Part shown: positions 38,592 to 48,437 of the stretch, one piece after another
Layout of the letters: every line of letters begins with the position of its first letter
Numbering within the stretch: position 1 is the first letter of the stretch
From: Saccharum officinarum
Taxonomy: Eukaryota > Streptophyta > Magnoliopsida > Poales > Poaceae
Length of the DNA stretch: 64,000 bases
Assembly (NCBI GenBank): GCA_020631735.1
Contig: CM036162.1
Location: forward strand, 90,072,401-90,136,400
Direction of reading: 5' to 3'
Translations under genes and position numbers: made by a program
Notes under the pieces: generated by a model
The model's input: only the letters and a program-made list of their open reading frames with translations
Database searches by the model: none
Told to the model about the DNA's origin: nothing

Positions 38592-38912
38592 ATGCGACAT
38601 GTCACGTCCTACCAGAGGCTGTCGTCGGCGCGGCCCGAGGGTGGCGCCGCGAGGGCGTTGGCGTGGGCGTGGGCTTCGCTGAGGCGGGCAGCCGCGGGGG
38701 CCGCCCAGCTGTACGCCCCGCGGCGGCGGTGGTCGTGCACGCGGAGGTTGTGGGTGGCCCGGCCGCTGCGGGCGAAGGCGGCGACGAGGTACGAGTACGA
38801 CTCGGCGAGCTACGCGCGCAACTTCGACGACGGGGCGTGGATGGCCGAGGAGGGCGTGTCATGGAACGCGCGTTCGTTCGGCGCGTGCAGGCTCGCCGCC
38901 GTCCAGCCATAA
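38592..38912 (+). CDS. Small intronless plant protein with YDSASYARNFDDG motif
   Basis: Single-exon frame of 106 aa. The N-terminal half is Ala/Arg-rich and basic (ALAWAWASLRRAAAG, RRRWSCTRRLWVARPLR). The C-terminal half is acidic and aromatic with YEYDSASYARNFDDG and then WMAEEGVSWNARSFG. A conserved YDxxSYxxNFDDG signature near the C terminus is familiar from small stress- or pathogen-inducible plant proteins of unknown biochemical role; that link is from memory of the family type. A TATA-like box upstream and an AT-rich tail downstream support a real gene. Minus-strand frames of similar length over the same bases are GC shadows. The start could also be an internal Met. Confidence 0.65.
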   Translation: MRHVTSYQRLSSARPEGGAARALAWAWASLRRAAAGAAQLYAPRRRWSCTRRLWVARPLRAKAATRYEYDSASYARNFDDGAWMAEEGVSWNARSFGACRLAAVQP

Positions 38913-39244
38913 GGAGAGAGCTTCTCTTCGTGTTGCTTCTTTAGAATTAGGCGACTGATTATTTGTTAGGATTGATTATTTATTGAGTCGCAAAAAAGTT
39001 TGATTATTTATTAAAATCGTGTGTATAATTGATTTGTACGCCATTTTATTAGTTTTTCTCTGTTATAATATTGAATGCTTCGTCACGCGTGAAAGATTTC
39101 GAGTGGAAATGAGTTGAAAACGAAAAGATGGATGAGCTTTATGAAATTTCTTAATTCTCATTGAATTGAATGAAGTTTTGCAAATAGGGTGACTGTTTTT
39201 TATTGAAGAAAAGAAATGACACTTGAGCAAAGCAAAAACCTATA
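38913..39244. other. AT-rich 3' flank of the small gene
   Basis: GATTATTTGTTAGGATTGAT and GATTATTTATT-like words repeat near 38957-39020. No gene is seen. Confidence 0.35.
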
Positions 39245-39492
39245 GGGTGTGTTTAGTTTCCTGAAAAAGGTGAAAAAAGTACTGTAGCACGTTTTGGCTT
39301 TATTGGACAAATAGTGTCCAACCGTTGACTAATTAGGTTCAAAACGTTCGTCTCGTAAAGTACAACCAAACTGTATAATTAGTTTTTGATTTCATCTACA
39401 TTTAGTACTCCATGCATATATCGCAAGTTTGATGTGACTGGAAATCTTTTTTTTTTTGGAATAGTATATTTTTGGTGGAACTAAACACAGCC
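39245..39492. mobile_element. MITE copy G
   Basis: Ends GGGTGTGTTTAGTTTCC / GGAACTAAACACAGCC with ATA on both sides (39242-39244 and 39493-39495). The interior has GACTAATTAGGTTCAAAACG and TTTAGTACTCCATGCATATA. It lies upstream of the intronless gene at 39993, in inverted orientation to copy H downstream. Confidence 0.88.
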
Positions 39493-39992
39493 ATAGTATG
39501 GGTCGTAGCCCAACTTTATGAAAGCTGGCCTATGACTGACCAGCCCTTTTCATACAGCAGGCAGAATGGGCCATATTTGGACGTAGCCCATCCAATTCAG
39601 GAATCAATTTCTAAAAAGAGCGCGACTTAAAGACCCAAACTGCCGCATTTTACTGTCATGTTCTCCAACTAAACGTGCTAATCCAGCGGTAATAAAAGTG
39701 AAAAAAAGGCAGCGACGTGGTAAAAGGAGAAAACAAACGGTCCGGCAAGCTCGACACCCAATCCAATCCCAGTTCCACCTCCTCCCCAATTTCGGTCAGA
39801 GGCCCCCTCCATGACCTCCGCCCCAAATTAAATCCGGCCGCGGCCGCCGCCGTCTCCCCGGCCCCCGTGGTGGCGTAACCTCCGCCCCCAATTCCCTCGC
39901 CTCCACACTTCAAATCCCCACCACCACCGCACCTCCCCAACCCGGCAAATCCCGAATCCAATAGACTAACCCTAGCCTCCCATCCGCCCGCC

Positions 39993-41087
39993 ATGAAGGC
40001 GTCGATCAAGTTCCGCGACGACGACCGCCCGCTGCTGCGCGCCAAGGTGCCGGTCGGCGTGCTGGGGCTGCCCTTCCTCTCGGGCCTCGCGGCGGGGGGA
40101 GACGGCAAGGACCTCCGCTTCGACCTCTCCACCGCCTTCCCCTCCGGCCCGGCGCTCCGCCTCTCGTACCGCCCCAACGAGCCGCTCCAGCCCGTCGCCC
40201 TCTCCATCCGCACGGGGCTGGGGCCACTGGGGTCCCCTATCCGCGCCCCCTTCGCCCTCGCCGCCGAATTCAACCTCACCTCCTCCAACCCGCCCGCCTT
40301 CTCGCTCCTCTTCAAGCCCCGGATCGGGGACTTCGCCGTCGCCAGCTCCGTCCGCTCCCCGCCGCCACCGCCGCCCGCATCAACCCCGCCCCCGCTGGCG
40401 ATCAAGATGGCCGACCTCACCACCAACGGCGACGACCACGACCGCGAAGCGCACGGTAACGGATTCTCCTTCGCCGGGAATGGGTTCGCGGCGAACGCGG
40501 CGGCCGCCGCGGGGACGGGCGGCGGCGGCGTGGGCGCGCTGCTATCCGGGATGCGGCTCACGACCAGGAGCGTGCTGCCATTGTGGAATAAGGCGAGCCT
40601 GCGGTTCCAGTGGGGGCTGCGCGTGCCGCCGGAGATCAAGGCCGCGCTTGCAGACGACGGGTACGGGCGCAAGGCTGGGAGCCTCGCCATCAGCAAGCTG
40701 CCGCTGCTGGTGATGAACAAGATCACCATAGAGCACACGCCCAAGGTGCCTTCACAGCCTGAAACGGACAAGAAGAGGAAGAAAGACGCTCCACCAGCAG
40801 CCGAGGGCGAGGAGTTCTCACTGATGAAGAGGCAACTGGAGAAGCTGAATGTGGAGAGCACAATGCTGCGTCGTTCAGTCGAGGACTTGCGTGCAGAGAT
40901 TGGAGCTGGCAAAGGCGATGGTCGTAAGCTGCCAGCAGCAGTGCCACCTCCACAGCATTCATTCATGTCGAAACCAGATCGCCATTTCCACAGCAATGCG
41001 AAGGAATTGGTGGACAGTGGGACGAAACCGGCCCCCAATGAAGCAAGCGAGGAGTTGAAGAAGGCGCTCGAGGCCCGGCGGAAGTAA
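39993..41087 (+). CDS. Conserved plant protein of unknown function, 364 aa, intronless
   Basis: One long frame from ATG 39993 (CCGCCATGAAGG context) to TAA 41085-41087. The N-terminal part (about 1-125) is rich in alternating strand-like segments: MKASIKFRDDDRPLLRAKVP, LGLPFLSGLAAG, FDLSTAFPSGPALRLSYRPN and FSLLFKPRIGDFAVAS. A low-complexity Pro/Ala/Gly linker follows, then LTTRSVLPLWNKASLRFQWG and GSLAISKLPLLVMNKITIEH. A charged C-terminal region has a likely coiled coil (FSLMKRQLEKLNVESTMLRR). I recognise the start as a conserved higher-plant type without an assigned function. The beta-rich half could suggest a membrane-barrel or envelope protein, but nothing here proves it. The opposing 460-codon minus frame is a GC shadow. 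Confidence 0.88.
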   Translation: MKASIKFRDDDRPLLRAKVPVGVLGLPFLSGLAAGGDGKDLRFDLSTAFPSGPALRLSYRPNEPLQPVALSIRTGLGPLGSPIRAPFALAAEFNLTSSNPPAFSLLFKPRIGDFAVASSVRSPPPPPPASTPPPLAIKMADLTTNGDDHDREAHGNGFSFAGNGFAANAAAAAGTGGGGVGALLSGMRLTTRSVLPLWNKASLRFQWGLRVPPEIKAALADDGYGRKAGSLAISKLPLLVMNKITIEHTPKVPSQPETDKKRKKDAPPAAEGEEFSLMKRQLEKLNVESTMLRRSVEDLRAEIGAGKGDGRKLPAAVPPPQHSFMSKPDRHFHSNAKELVDSGTKPAPNEASEELKKALEARRK

Positions 41088-41310
41088 GTAGCACCTAGTT
41101 AGGGCTTGCTGACATTGCAAGCCCTACCATATGACATGGCTGCTGACGGCTGTGTCTAGTTTTGTGCTTAATAATAATATTTCCTTGCTGGAGAAGATTG
41201 GTAAGGGCAGTTTACATCCTCGCTGGAGGCAAGTGAGGTTGCCATTTGCCATAGGTGAAGGTGATGTAGTAGTTTTGCCTCAATTCGATTTCCATTGCTT
41301 GTGTTAGGAT

Positions 41311-41560
41311 GGCTGTGCTCAGTTCCTCAAAAAAAAAAAAAAACTGTGCAAACAAAAGATTTCCCGTCACATCAAACTTGCGATACATGCATGGAGTACT
41401 AAATGTAGATAAAATCAAAAACTAATTGTACAGCTTGGTTGTACTTTGCGAGACGAACGTTTTGAACCTAATTAGTCAACGATTGGACACTATTTACCAA
41501 ATAAAACCAAAACGTGCTACAATACTTTTTTTATACCTTTTCGCGGAACTAAACACACCC
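41311..41560. mobile_element. MITE copy H, inverted relative to copy G
   Basis: Left end GGCTGTGCTCAGTTCC, right end GGAACTAAACACACCC, with GAT on both sides (41308-41310 and 41561-41563). The interior is the reverse complement of copy G (GGAGTACTAAATGTAG, CGAGACGAACGTTTTGAACC). A 15-base A run lies near the left end. Confidence 0.88.
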
Positions 41561-41777
41561 GATATCCTGTTCTGTATAAATTCGCATCTTTCCGATTCGA
41601 TCTAAAATGAATGAAGGGTTAGTTTTTTCAACAGCCCCCTTTGAAGGATGTGGCATTATCGTTCCTTCGAATCAAGCGTTGAGCGTTGTTGATGCTCCCA
41701 AGTTGCCTACTCCGTATATCTTAAGCGGCCTGGCTGATAATAAAGTAGAAACCACGGTTTCTGAAATGTGGAACTGG

Positions 41778-42012
41778 GGCCTGTTCTCTTCCCTTCCGTC
41801 CGTTTTTTCACTCTCTCTATCACATCAATTTTTAGACGCATGCATAGAGCATTAAATGTTGGTAAAATAAATAACTAATTACACATATTAGTTGTAAATC
41901 ACGAGACGAATCTTTTGAGCCTAGTTAGTCCATGATTGGACAATATTTGTCAAATACAAACGAAAGTACTACAGTAGTCCGAGTTGAAAAAAATTGTAAT
42001 CTAAACGAGGCC
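41778..42012. mobile_element. MITE copy I (diverged)
   Basis: Ends GGCCTGTTCTC / CTAAACGAGGCC with TGG on both sides (41775-41777 and 42013-42015). The interior AGAGCATTAAATG and CGAGACGAATCTTTTGAGCC shows the A/K subtype. Confidence 0.75.
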
Positions 42013-42820
42013 TGGGAAAGTTATGGTCTGCCATGGCCACTGACATGCTCCAATAAAACTTTGAATTGTTTTAGTGATATCCTGTTCGTTTCGCTAAAAT
42101 TTGGCTATACTGATCTGTTATGAAAGGAAAATACTGTTTTTTTTCACTTAAAAGTACTGCAGTGCTGCAGAACAGAGCTTTAGGGCATTCAGGGCGACGA
42201 TCGATGTTTTTTTTGTGACAACAGACGATCGATGTTAGATTGGGCACAAACATGTACAAGCTGAAACTGCCTGATCTCTTGCTACGAATCCTGCACCGAA
42301 GGAAGGCTAGGCAGCGTGGCCACGTCGCCTGCTTTTCCCAGCCGTTCGATCGGGCGCGTGGAAGGCCCAAATCGGCCGAAGCAAGGAGTTTTTGCAAAAA
42401 GGCCCTTTTATTTTTTTGAAAATCAAGCCGCGCTTCTCGTCCCCGCGCCGAACTTGCCAGCGCCGCCGTCTTCCTCTCTCTCCTCCCCCGCGGCACGCAC
42501 ATAGTGCCGGCCGCAGCCCCTGCTTCCGCACGCCGGGGACGGCTGCACCGTGTGGCTGCCGGACGCGCTGTCGGGGCCGGCCTCCCATCTGCGCCGCCCG
42601 TGCCCCGTAGCCGGGGGTTGCCGCGCCTCCAGCAGCACAAGCCTCACCAACGGTGGCCAGCCACGCCCCAACGCAGAGGCCGACGAACATCAACCTCAGA
42701 GCCGCCGCAGCCAAGGCCTGCAAGGGAGCATGGCGCCCCTGCCTTCGCCGCGACGGAGCCGAACGCCGCCGCTGTCCCTGCCCCAGTTCACCTTGCCGGA
42801 GCTCGCTGCCCCTGCCTTCG
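42013..42820. other. Intergenic, GC-rich from about 42430
   Basis: GC-rich DNA with overlapping frames of up to 189 codons on both strands and no domain. It may be a gene promoter or the sequence the gypsy element was joined to. No product is assigned. Confidence 0.3.
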
Positions 42821-42935
42821 CCGCGAGGTATGCGGGATGCCACCGAGGTATGTTTGCTTGTCAGCCCTTTTCGCGGTTCTCTTGGTGTCTTTTTCCCTCG
42901 GCTCTTAATCTTTTTGGTTTTTTCGAACTGTGATC

Positions 42936-44012
42936 AGGAGCTCAAGGAGTACTCCCGCTGCAAGTCACTCTTCATCCGGGATGAGAGTGGCGTGTGGGCT
43001 GCACTATCCCAGCAACGGGTTCTGGTCGAGGAGGCCTAGAAATGGCTTTCCGATCGGAATGCCGAGATGGCTGAGCTGCGCGTCGCCTACGCGGCGGTAA
43101 AGGAGGAGGCGATGCAGGCCCGGGCGACCGAGGCCGTGGTGCGCGCAGACGCGGTCAAGGCTCGGGAGGAGGCTGCTCAGGCCCGTAGGGATCTCGAGCC
43201 CCTGTCGGCACGGGTGAAGGAGCTCGAGGAGGATGTTTCCCAGGTCAGCCGTCAGCGTGACACCCTCAACGTCCAGATCGGGCAGGTTACAGCTCGTTTT
43301 GGCGCTCTAAAGGACGAGATCACGGCACTGAACAGAGCCGTCCAAGAGAAGGACATGGCTCTCCAGACCGCCCGCCAGGAGATCGAGGCACTAAGGGCGA
43401 CCGTTCATGACAGGGACGACGCTCTCCAAGGGCTCGAGAGGACGTGCGGGGGACTCCATAACGAGGTCGTGGGCTTGCAGACCCATACCGAGGGTATGTA
43501 TCGGTGTTACGGCCTTGGCGTCGAAACCCCGTGCTGGTGCTAATTCAGTTTGCTGTTTTTTAGAGCTGGAAAGGGAGCATCGGGTGGCTCAGGCGTCTGC
43601 CAATTCCTTCCAGAGCCTCCTCGAGGCCGAGACCCGGAGGACCCAGTTGCTCCAGGGTGCGATCACCTCGGTGTGCGACGGCCTGGGGGTCGAGCCCGAC
43701 GCCGACACCGGGGAGGACGCCCTGGGGAACTCCTTCGTCCGCCGGATGGCGGCGCTGGGCTGCCTTGTCCGGGAAAGGATACGAGACAGCCTCCACCACG
43801 GTGTGAAGAGGGCACTGGCCGTCGTTCGGTCTGGGTTCGTATTCGACATGGAGCTTGTCGCTGATGGCTTCATTACTGACCCGGACCGAACAGACGAGGA
43901 GAACGAGGACGCTTGCCTGGAGCTGAACGGAGCTGCTGAGGAGCCTGGGAGCCGCCTGGCCTCACTTTTCGAAGCCGAGGTGGTTCCACCTGCTGACGAC
44001 GAGGGCCTGTGA
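42936..44012 (+). pseudogene. Antisense ORF of the gypsy element (putative gypsy-type transposon protein), C-terminal part
   Basis: Plus-strand frame, opposite to gag-pol. An apparent intron (GAG/GTATGT at 42848 to GATCAG at 42938) leads into ELKEYSRCKSLFIRDESGVW, a TAG stop at 43037-43039, then a long coiled coil (MAELRVAYAAVKEEAMQAR, AREEAAQARRDLEPL, LTRERI-type heptads). A second intron-like break (ACCGAGGGTATGTA... to TTTTTTAGAG, about 43495-43563) precedes REHRVAQASANSFQSLLEAE, GEDALGNSFVRRMAALGCLV and the end VVPPADDEGL. Grass genomes carry many such proteins annotated as putative gypsy-type transposon domain. The N-terminal domain is missing here because of the truncation. Function unknown. 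Confidence 0.7.
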
Positions 44013-44709
44013 GCCAAATCTGGGCGCAAAGGCCCATGTAATAAGTTAGTATTTCGTATTTTGGTCGTGGTGGCCTCGGAGGCCTTAAAAACTCGAAACA
44101 TAAATCGGTGTTTGGTTTTTTAAGTTTTGTTTGAGCTTTTCTTCCCTTTATCGCTTGAATCGTGTTCTCACATGATTTACTTAGCACGCAGTTGCGCCCT
44201 TTGGCGTAGGGGAGCGAGTGGAGGTACCGTAGCCTCGGAGGCGTAGGTGATCTCGTGGCTCGACTGTCCTCGAGCTTCAAGGTGCCTCTTTGCGGCCTCG
44301 TAGATCGTGTAAGAACCTGATCTAAGCGATGGGGGGTGTATTCCTTTTCAAAGTTATGAACCGCCATTAGGTCTGCTTAGCGTGCGGTCGTGTCCCTAGG
44401 CGTGAGGGGTGAGCGGAGGTACCGTAGCCTCGGAGGCGTAAGCGATCTCGTGGCTTGAGAGCCCCTTTGAGCCTCAGGGCGCTTTTGCAGCGTTGTTTGA
44501 CTTAGGAGGTAGTTCTTCAACTTTGAAAAAGAGTACAAGTTTTTTCGGGGACTAGGGGTTCCCCCCTTGTCTCGAGGACTGGGGGTTCCCCCTTGTAGCC
44601 CCCGAGGGATGGTCAATTCTGGGAGAACAGAGTCGATCCTTCCTCATTGTTTGCAAAACTAAAGTTTGAACATCGCTGTATTCTTTATTGATGAGAGCCT
44701 CGAGGCTTT
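44013..44709. repeat. Untranslated tail of the gypsy element with a direct repeat
   Basis: A block with GAGGTACCGTAGCCTCGGAG, GGCGTA and GATCTCGTGGCT occurs at about 44200-44270 and again at about 44395-44465, with diverged DNA between. A shorter pair, GGGGACTAGGGGTTCCCCCC / GAGGACTGGGGGTTCCCCC, lies at 44548-44594. Purine/pyrimidine-rich runs are common. No gene. Confidence 0.7.
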
Positions 44710-45651
44710 TTAAGGGAAAAAGCGACGTAGCTGTTCAATGTTCCAAGCGCTGGTGAAGATTTCGTCCTTCTCGTTGGTTAGCTTGTAGGTGCCCGGCTTT
44801 AGTACTTCTGCGATGATGTACGGTCCTTTCCATGGTGGCGTGAGCTTGTGTCGTCCCTTGGTGTTCTGGTTCCGTCGTAGCACCAAGTCACCGACGTTGA
44901 GGTCACGCTTGCGGACGTGTCTGTCGTGGTAGCGTCGGAGACCCTGTTGGTACCTGGCAGAATGCAAAAGAGCCACATCTCGAGCTTCCTCGAGCTGGTC
45001 GAGGGCGTCCTCTCTTGCGGCGTCGTTGTTTCTCTCGTTGTAGGCCTTTAGCCTCGGGGACCCATATTCTATGTCAGTGAGGAGCATGGCCTCAGATTCG
45101 TAGACTAAGAAGAACGGAGTGAACCCCGTGGCTCGACTCGGCGTCGTTCTTAAGCTCCACAGGATCGAGGGAAGTTCGGCAGCCCATCTCTTGCCATGTT
45201 TGTTTAGCTTGTCAAAAATTTTGGGCTTCAGGCCTTGCAGGACCATGCCGTTGGCATGTTCCACTTGGCCGTTCGTCTTTGGATGAGCCACGGCTGACCA
45301 GAGCACACGTATGTGGTGGTTGCCGCAGAAATCTAGAAACTTTTTTCTAGTAAACTGGGTGCCGTTGTCTGTGATAATACAGTTGGGAACCCCAAAGCGA
45401 TGGATGATGTCGGTGAAAAAGAGCACAGCTTGTTCGGACCTAATACTGGTGATGGGGTGAGCCTCGATCCACTTGGAGAATTTGTTGACGGCGACAAGCA
45501 AGTGGGTGAACCCGCCAGTTGTTCTTTTTAAAGGTCCGACAAGGTCGAGCCCCCGAACGGCAAATGGCCACGTGATGGGAATGGTTTGTAGGGCATGTGC
45601 TGGAAGGTGGGTCTGTCTCGCATAGTACTGGCAACCCTTACAGGAGCGCAC
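44710..45651 (-). pseudogene. Gypsy integrase (intact frame)
   Basis: 313-codon minus frame ending in TAA-type stop at 44710. Zinc-finger end CKGCQYYARQTHLPAHAL, then the catalytic core with acidic residues in GLDLVGPL, ITDNGTQFTR and NGQVEHAN (DDE triad), FGVPNCIITDNG, and a C-terminal part (VGDLVLRRNQNTKGRHKLTP, WKGPYIIAEV). This is the best-preserved part of the element and covers most of an integrase. The upstream HHCC half continues in other frames (45996-45651), so the full polyprotein is broken. Confidence 0.9.
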
Positions 45652-46092
45652 TAGCTTGACAGCGTCGGAGACCGCGGTTGGCCAGTAGAAGCCTTGTCGG
45701 AAAGCATTTCCGACAAGGGTTCGAGGCGCTGCGTGGTGACCACAAGCCCCCGAGTGTAGATCATCGAGCAGGTCTCTGCCTTCTTCATTTGTGATGCATC
45801 ATTGGAGGATGCCAGTAGGGCTGCGGCGATACAGCTCCCTACTATCGCCAACGATTACAAAGGTTTTGGCCCTGCGAGCGATCCGTCGAGCCTCAGTCTT
45901 ATCCGAGGGGAAGTCTCCTCGGATAAGGTAGTCGAGGTACGGAACGCGCCAGTCAGGCTCGAGGTCAGATGGTGGGGTCGAGCCCTCCACCTGCATGGCT
46001 TCAGCCCCAGTTGAGGGGGCCTCTACCTCAGGTGGGGTGTCGAGGAGCGTCCCGTCGACCCCTCCGTCTGGCCCAAGGTGGACGGATGGCTG

Positions 46093-47109
46093 CTAGAGAT
46101 CTTTTGCGAAAATGTCTGGTGGAACCATAGTTCTACTGGACGTGATTTTCGCAAGTTCATCGGCGGCCTCGTTATACCTGCGTGCGATATGGTTGAGCTC
46201 GAGGCCGTGAAACTTGTCCTCGAGGCGCCGCACCTCTTGGAAGTAGGCTTCCATCTTGGGATCACGGCAGCTCGAGCTCTTCATGACCTGATCGATCACG
46301 TGCTAGGAGTCGCCTCGAACGTCGAGGTGTCGGACCCCGAGCTCGATGGCAATTCTCAGCCCTGTAACGAGCGCCTCGTATTCGGCGACGTTATTTGACG
46401 CAGGAAAATGAAGCCGAATGACATAACGCATGTGAACCCCGAGGGGCGAGATGAAGAGCAAACCCGCGCCTGCTCCTGTTTTTATCAACGACCCATCGAA
46501 GTACATGGTCCAGAGCTCAGCCTGAAGCTGTGCAGGGGGGAGTTGGGTGTCGGTCCACTCGGCCAGGAAGTCTGCTAATACCTGTGACTTAATAGCTTTG
46601 CGCGGCGCATAAGATAGGGTCTCGTCCATGAGCTCGACCGCCCACTTAGCAATTCTACCCGAGGCTTCCCGGTTCTGGGCTATCTCTCCCAAGGGGAAAG
46701 AAGAAACCACAGTCACCGGGTGACCCTCGAAGTAGTGTCGAAGCTTGCGCCGTGTTAGGACGACGACATATAGCAGTTTCTGGATTTGTGGGTACCGTAC
46801 CTTGGTTTTCGAGAGCACCTCGCTGATGAAATAGACCGGTCTCTGGACGAGCAAGGTATGGGCTTCCTCGGTCCGTTTGACAACCAGGACTGCACTGACT
46901 ACTTGCGATGTCGCGGCGACATAAAGTAGGAGCAGTTCTCCTGGGGTCGGAGGGACGAGGATCGATGAGTTAGAGAGTGTGGCATTGAGTTTTGCAAGAG
47001 CTTCCTCAGCCTCGAGGGTCCAGGAAAAATGCTCTGATTTCTTCAAAATGCGGTACAGTGGGAGCGCTTTTTCGCCGAGGCGTGAAATGAAACGGCTGAG
47101 TGCCGCCAA
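46093..47109 (-). pseudogene. Gypsy RNase H plus second (archaeal-type) RNase H
   Basis: Minus frame 47109-46303 begins FISRLGEKALPLYRILKKSE, continues with RNase H-like RPVYFISEVLSKTKVRYPQI, and then a second domain with MYFDGSLIKTGAGAGLLF, NNVAEYEALVTGLRIAIELG and VRGDS. After an in-frame TAG (46303-46305) the same frame goes on (46299-46093) with HIARRYNEAADELAKITSS. Acidic residues of the second domain (D in YFDGS, E in AEYEAL, D in GDS, D in AADELA) are visible. A second RNase H is characteristic of Tat-lineage elements. Confidence 0.85.
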
Positions 47110-47218
47110 GCAGCCCGTGACCCTCTGTATGCCCTTCAGATCTTGGATGGGCCCATTTTGGTTATTGCTGTGATTTTTTCTGGGTTGGCTTCGATGCCAC
47201 GCTTAGACACGATGAACC

Positions 47219-48253
47219 CTAAAAGCATACCTCGAGGAACGCCAAAAACGCATTTCTCAGGATTGAGCTTGATGTTTTTCGCTCGAAGACATTTGAATGC
47301 GACGTCAAGGTCGTTGACCAGATCATTGGCTTGTTTTGTTTTGTTTTGACAACGATGTCATCAACGTAAGCCTTGATGGTCGACCCGATGTGTTCCCCGA
47401 AAACGTGCTGCATGCATCGCTGGTACGTAGCCCCTCCGTTCCGAAGACCGAAAGGCATCGTAACGTAGCAGTACATGCTGAATGGGGTAATGAATGAAGT
47501 TGCGAGCTGGTCGAACTCTTTCATTTTAATCTGGTGGTAACCGGAGTATGCATCCAAGAATGAGAGAGTTTCACATCCCGCGGTGGAATCGACGATTTGA
47601 TCAATGCGTGGTAAAGGAAAGAGAACTTTTGGACATGCTTTATTTAAACTAGTATAGTCTACACACATCCTCCACTTCCCACTCTTTTTCCTAACTAATA
47701 CAGGATTAGCTAGCCACTCGGGATGATGAACCTCCTTGATGAATCCGGCCTCCAGGAGCTTGTGTATCTCCTCACCGATGACCCTGCGCTTCTCCTCATC
47801 GAAGCAGCGCAGGCGTTGCTTCACCGGTTTGGAGCCGACCCGGATCTCCAAGGCGTGCTCGGCGACTTCCCTAGGTATGCCCGGCATATCCGAGGGACTC
47901 CACGCAAAGATGTCAATGTTTGCGCGGAGAAAGTCGACGAGCACTGCTTCCAATTTTGGATCGAGGGTGGCGCTGATGCTTAGCACCTTCCCTTTGGGAT
48001 TGGTAGGGTCGAGGGGCACGAGCTTGACGTCTTCTACGGGCTCGAAGCTGCCGGCGTGGCGCTTTGGGTCGGGAATCTCATTAGCGAGACCGTCGAGGTC
48101 TGCAGCCAAGGTCGCCGATTCCAAAACAACCTCACCGTGCTCGACACACTCGACGTCGCATTCATAGGCATGTTCATATGAGGGCCCCACAGTGATGACA
48201 CCGTTTGGGCCTGGCATCTTGAGCTTGAGGTAGGTGTAGTTTGGGATCGCCAT
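47219..48253 (-). pseudogene. Gypsy reverse transcriptase
   Basis: Minus frame with KLLEAGFIKEVHHPEWLANP, VLVRKKSGKWRMCVDYTSLN, FPLPRIDQIVDSTAGCETLS, FLDAYSGYHQI, TPFSMYCYVTMPFGLRNGGA, TYQRCMQHVF and catalytic YVDD (IKAYVDDIVVKT). After VVKTKQNKP the frame is lost at a CAAAA repeat (plus-strand GTTTT units near 47333-47347). The correct sequence continues in another frame toward the RNase H. A one-unit change of the pentanucleotide would explain the frameshift. Confidence 0.92.
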
Positions 48254-48437
48254 GAACTTGGTGTAGCATGGGTGCCCGAGGATAGCGTGGTACGTTCCAC
48301 GGAATCTGACTACTTCGAAAGTGAGCGTCTCCTTTCTAAAGTCCTAGGGGTTCTGCCCGTTTCCCTGGCACGACTCTGTGGAAGCCCCAGACGCTGGGTT
48401 GGAGGCGCGCTCTCTCGACCCCCAGAAGGTCGAGGGT

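Noticed and set aside
39656..41038. 460-codon minus-strand open frame
   Set aside because: It lies opposite the conserved 364-aa plus gene, has low-complexity Ser/Gly/Arg-rich text and no domain; it is a GC shadow.
43067..43543. Stand-alone host coiled-coil gene
   Set aside because: It continues from a frame with a stop, lies opposite gypsy pol inside the element and matches the antisense ORF type of Tat-like elements.
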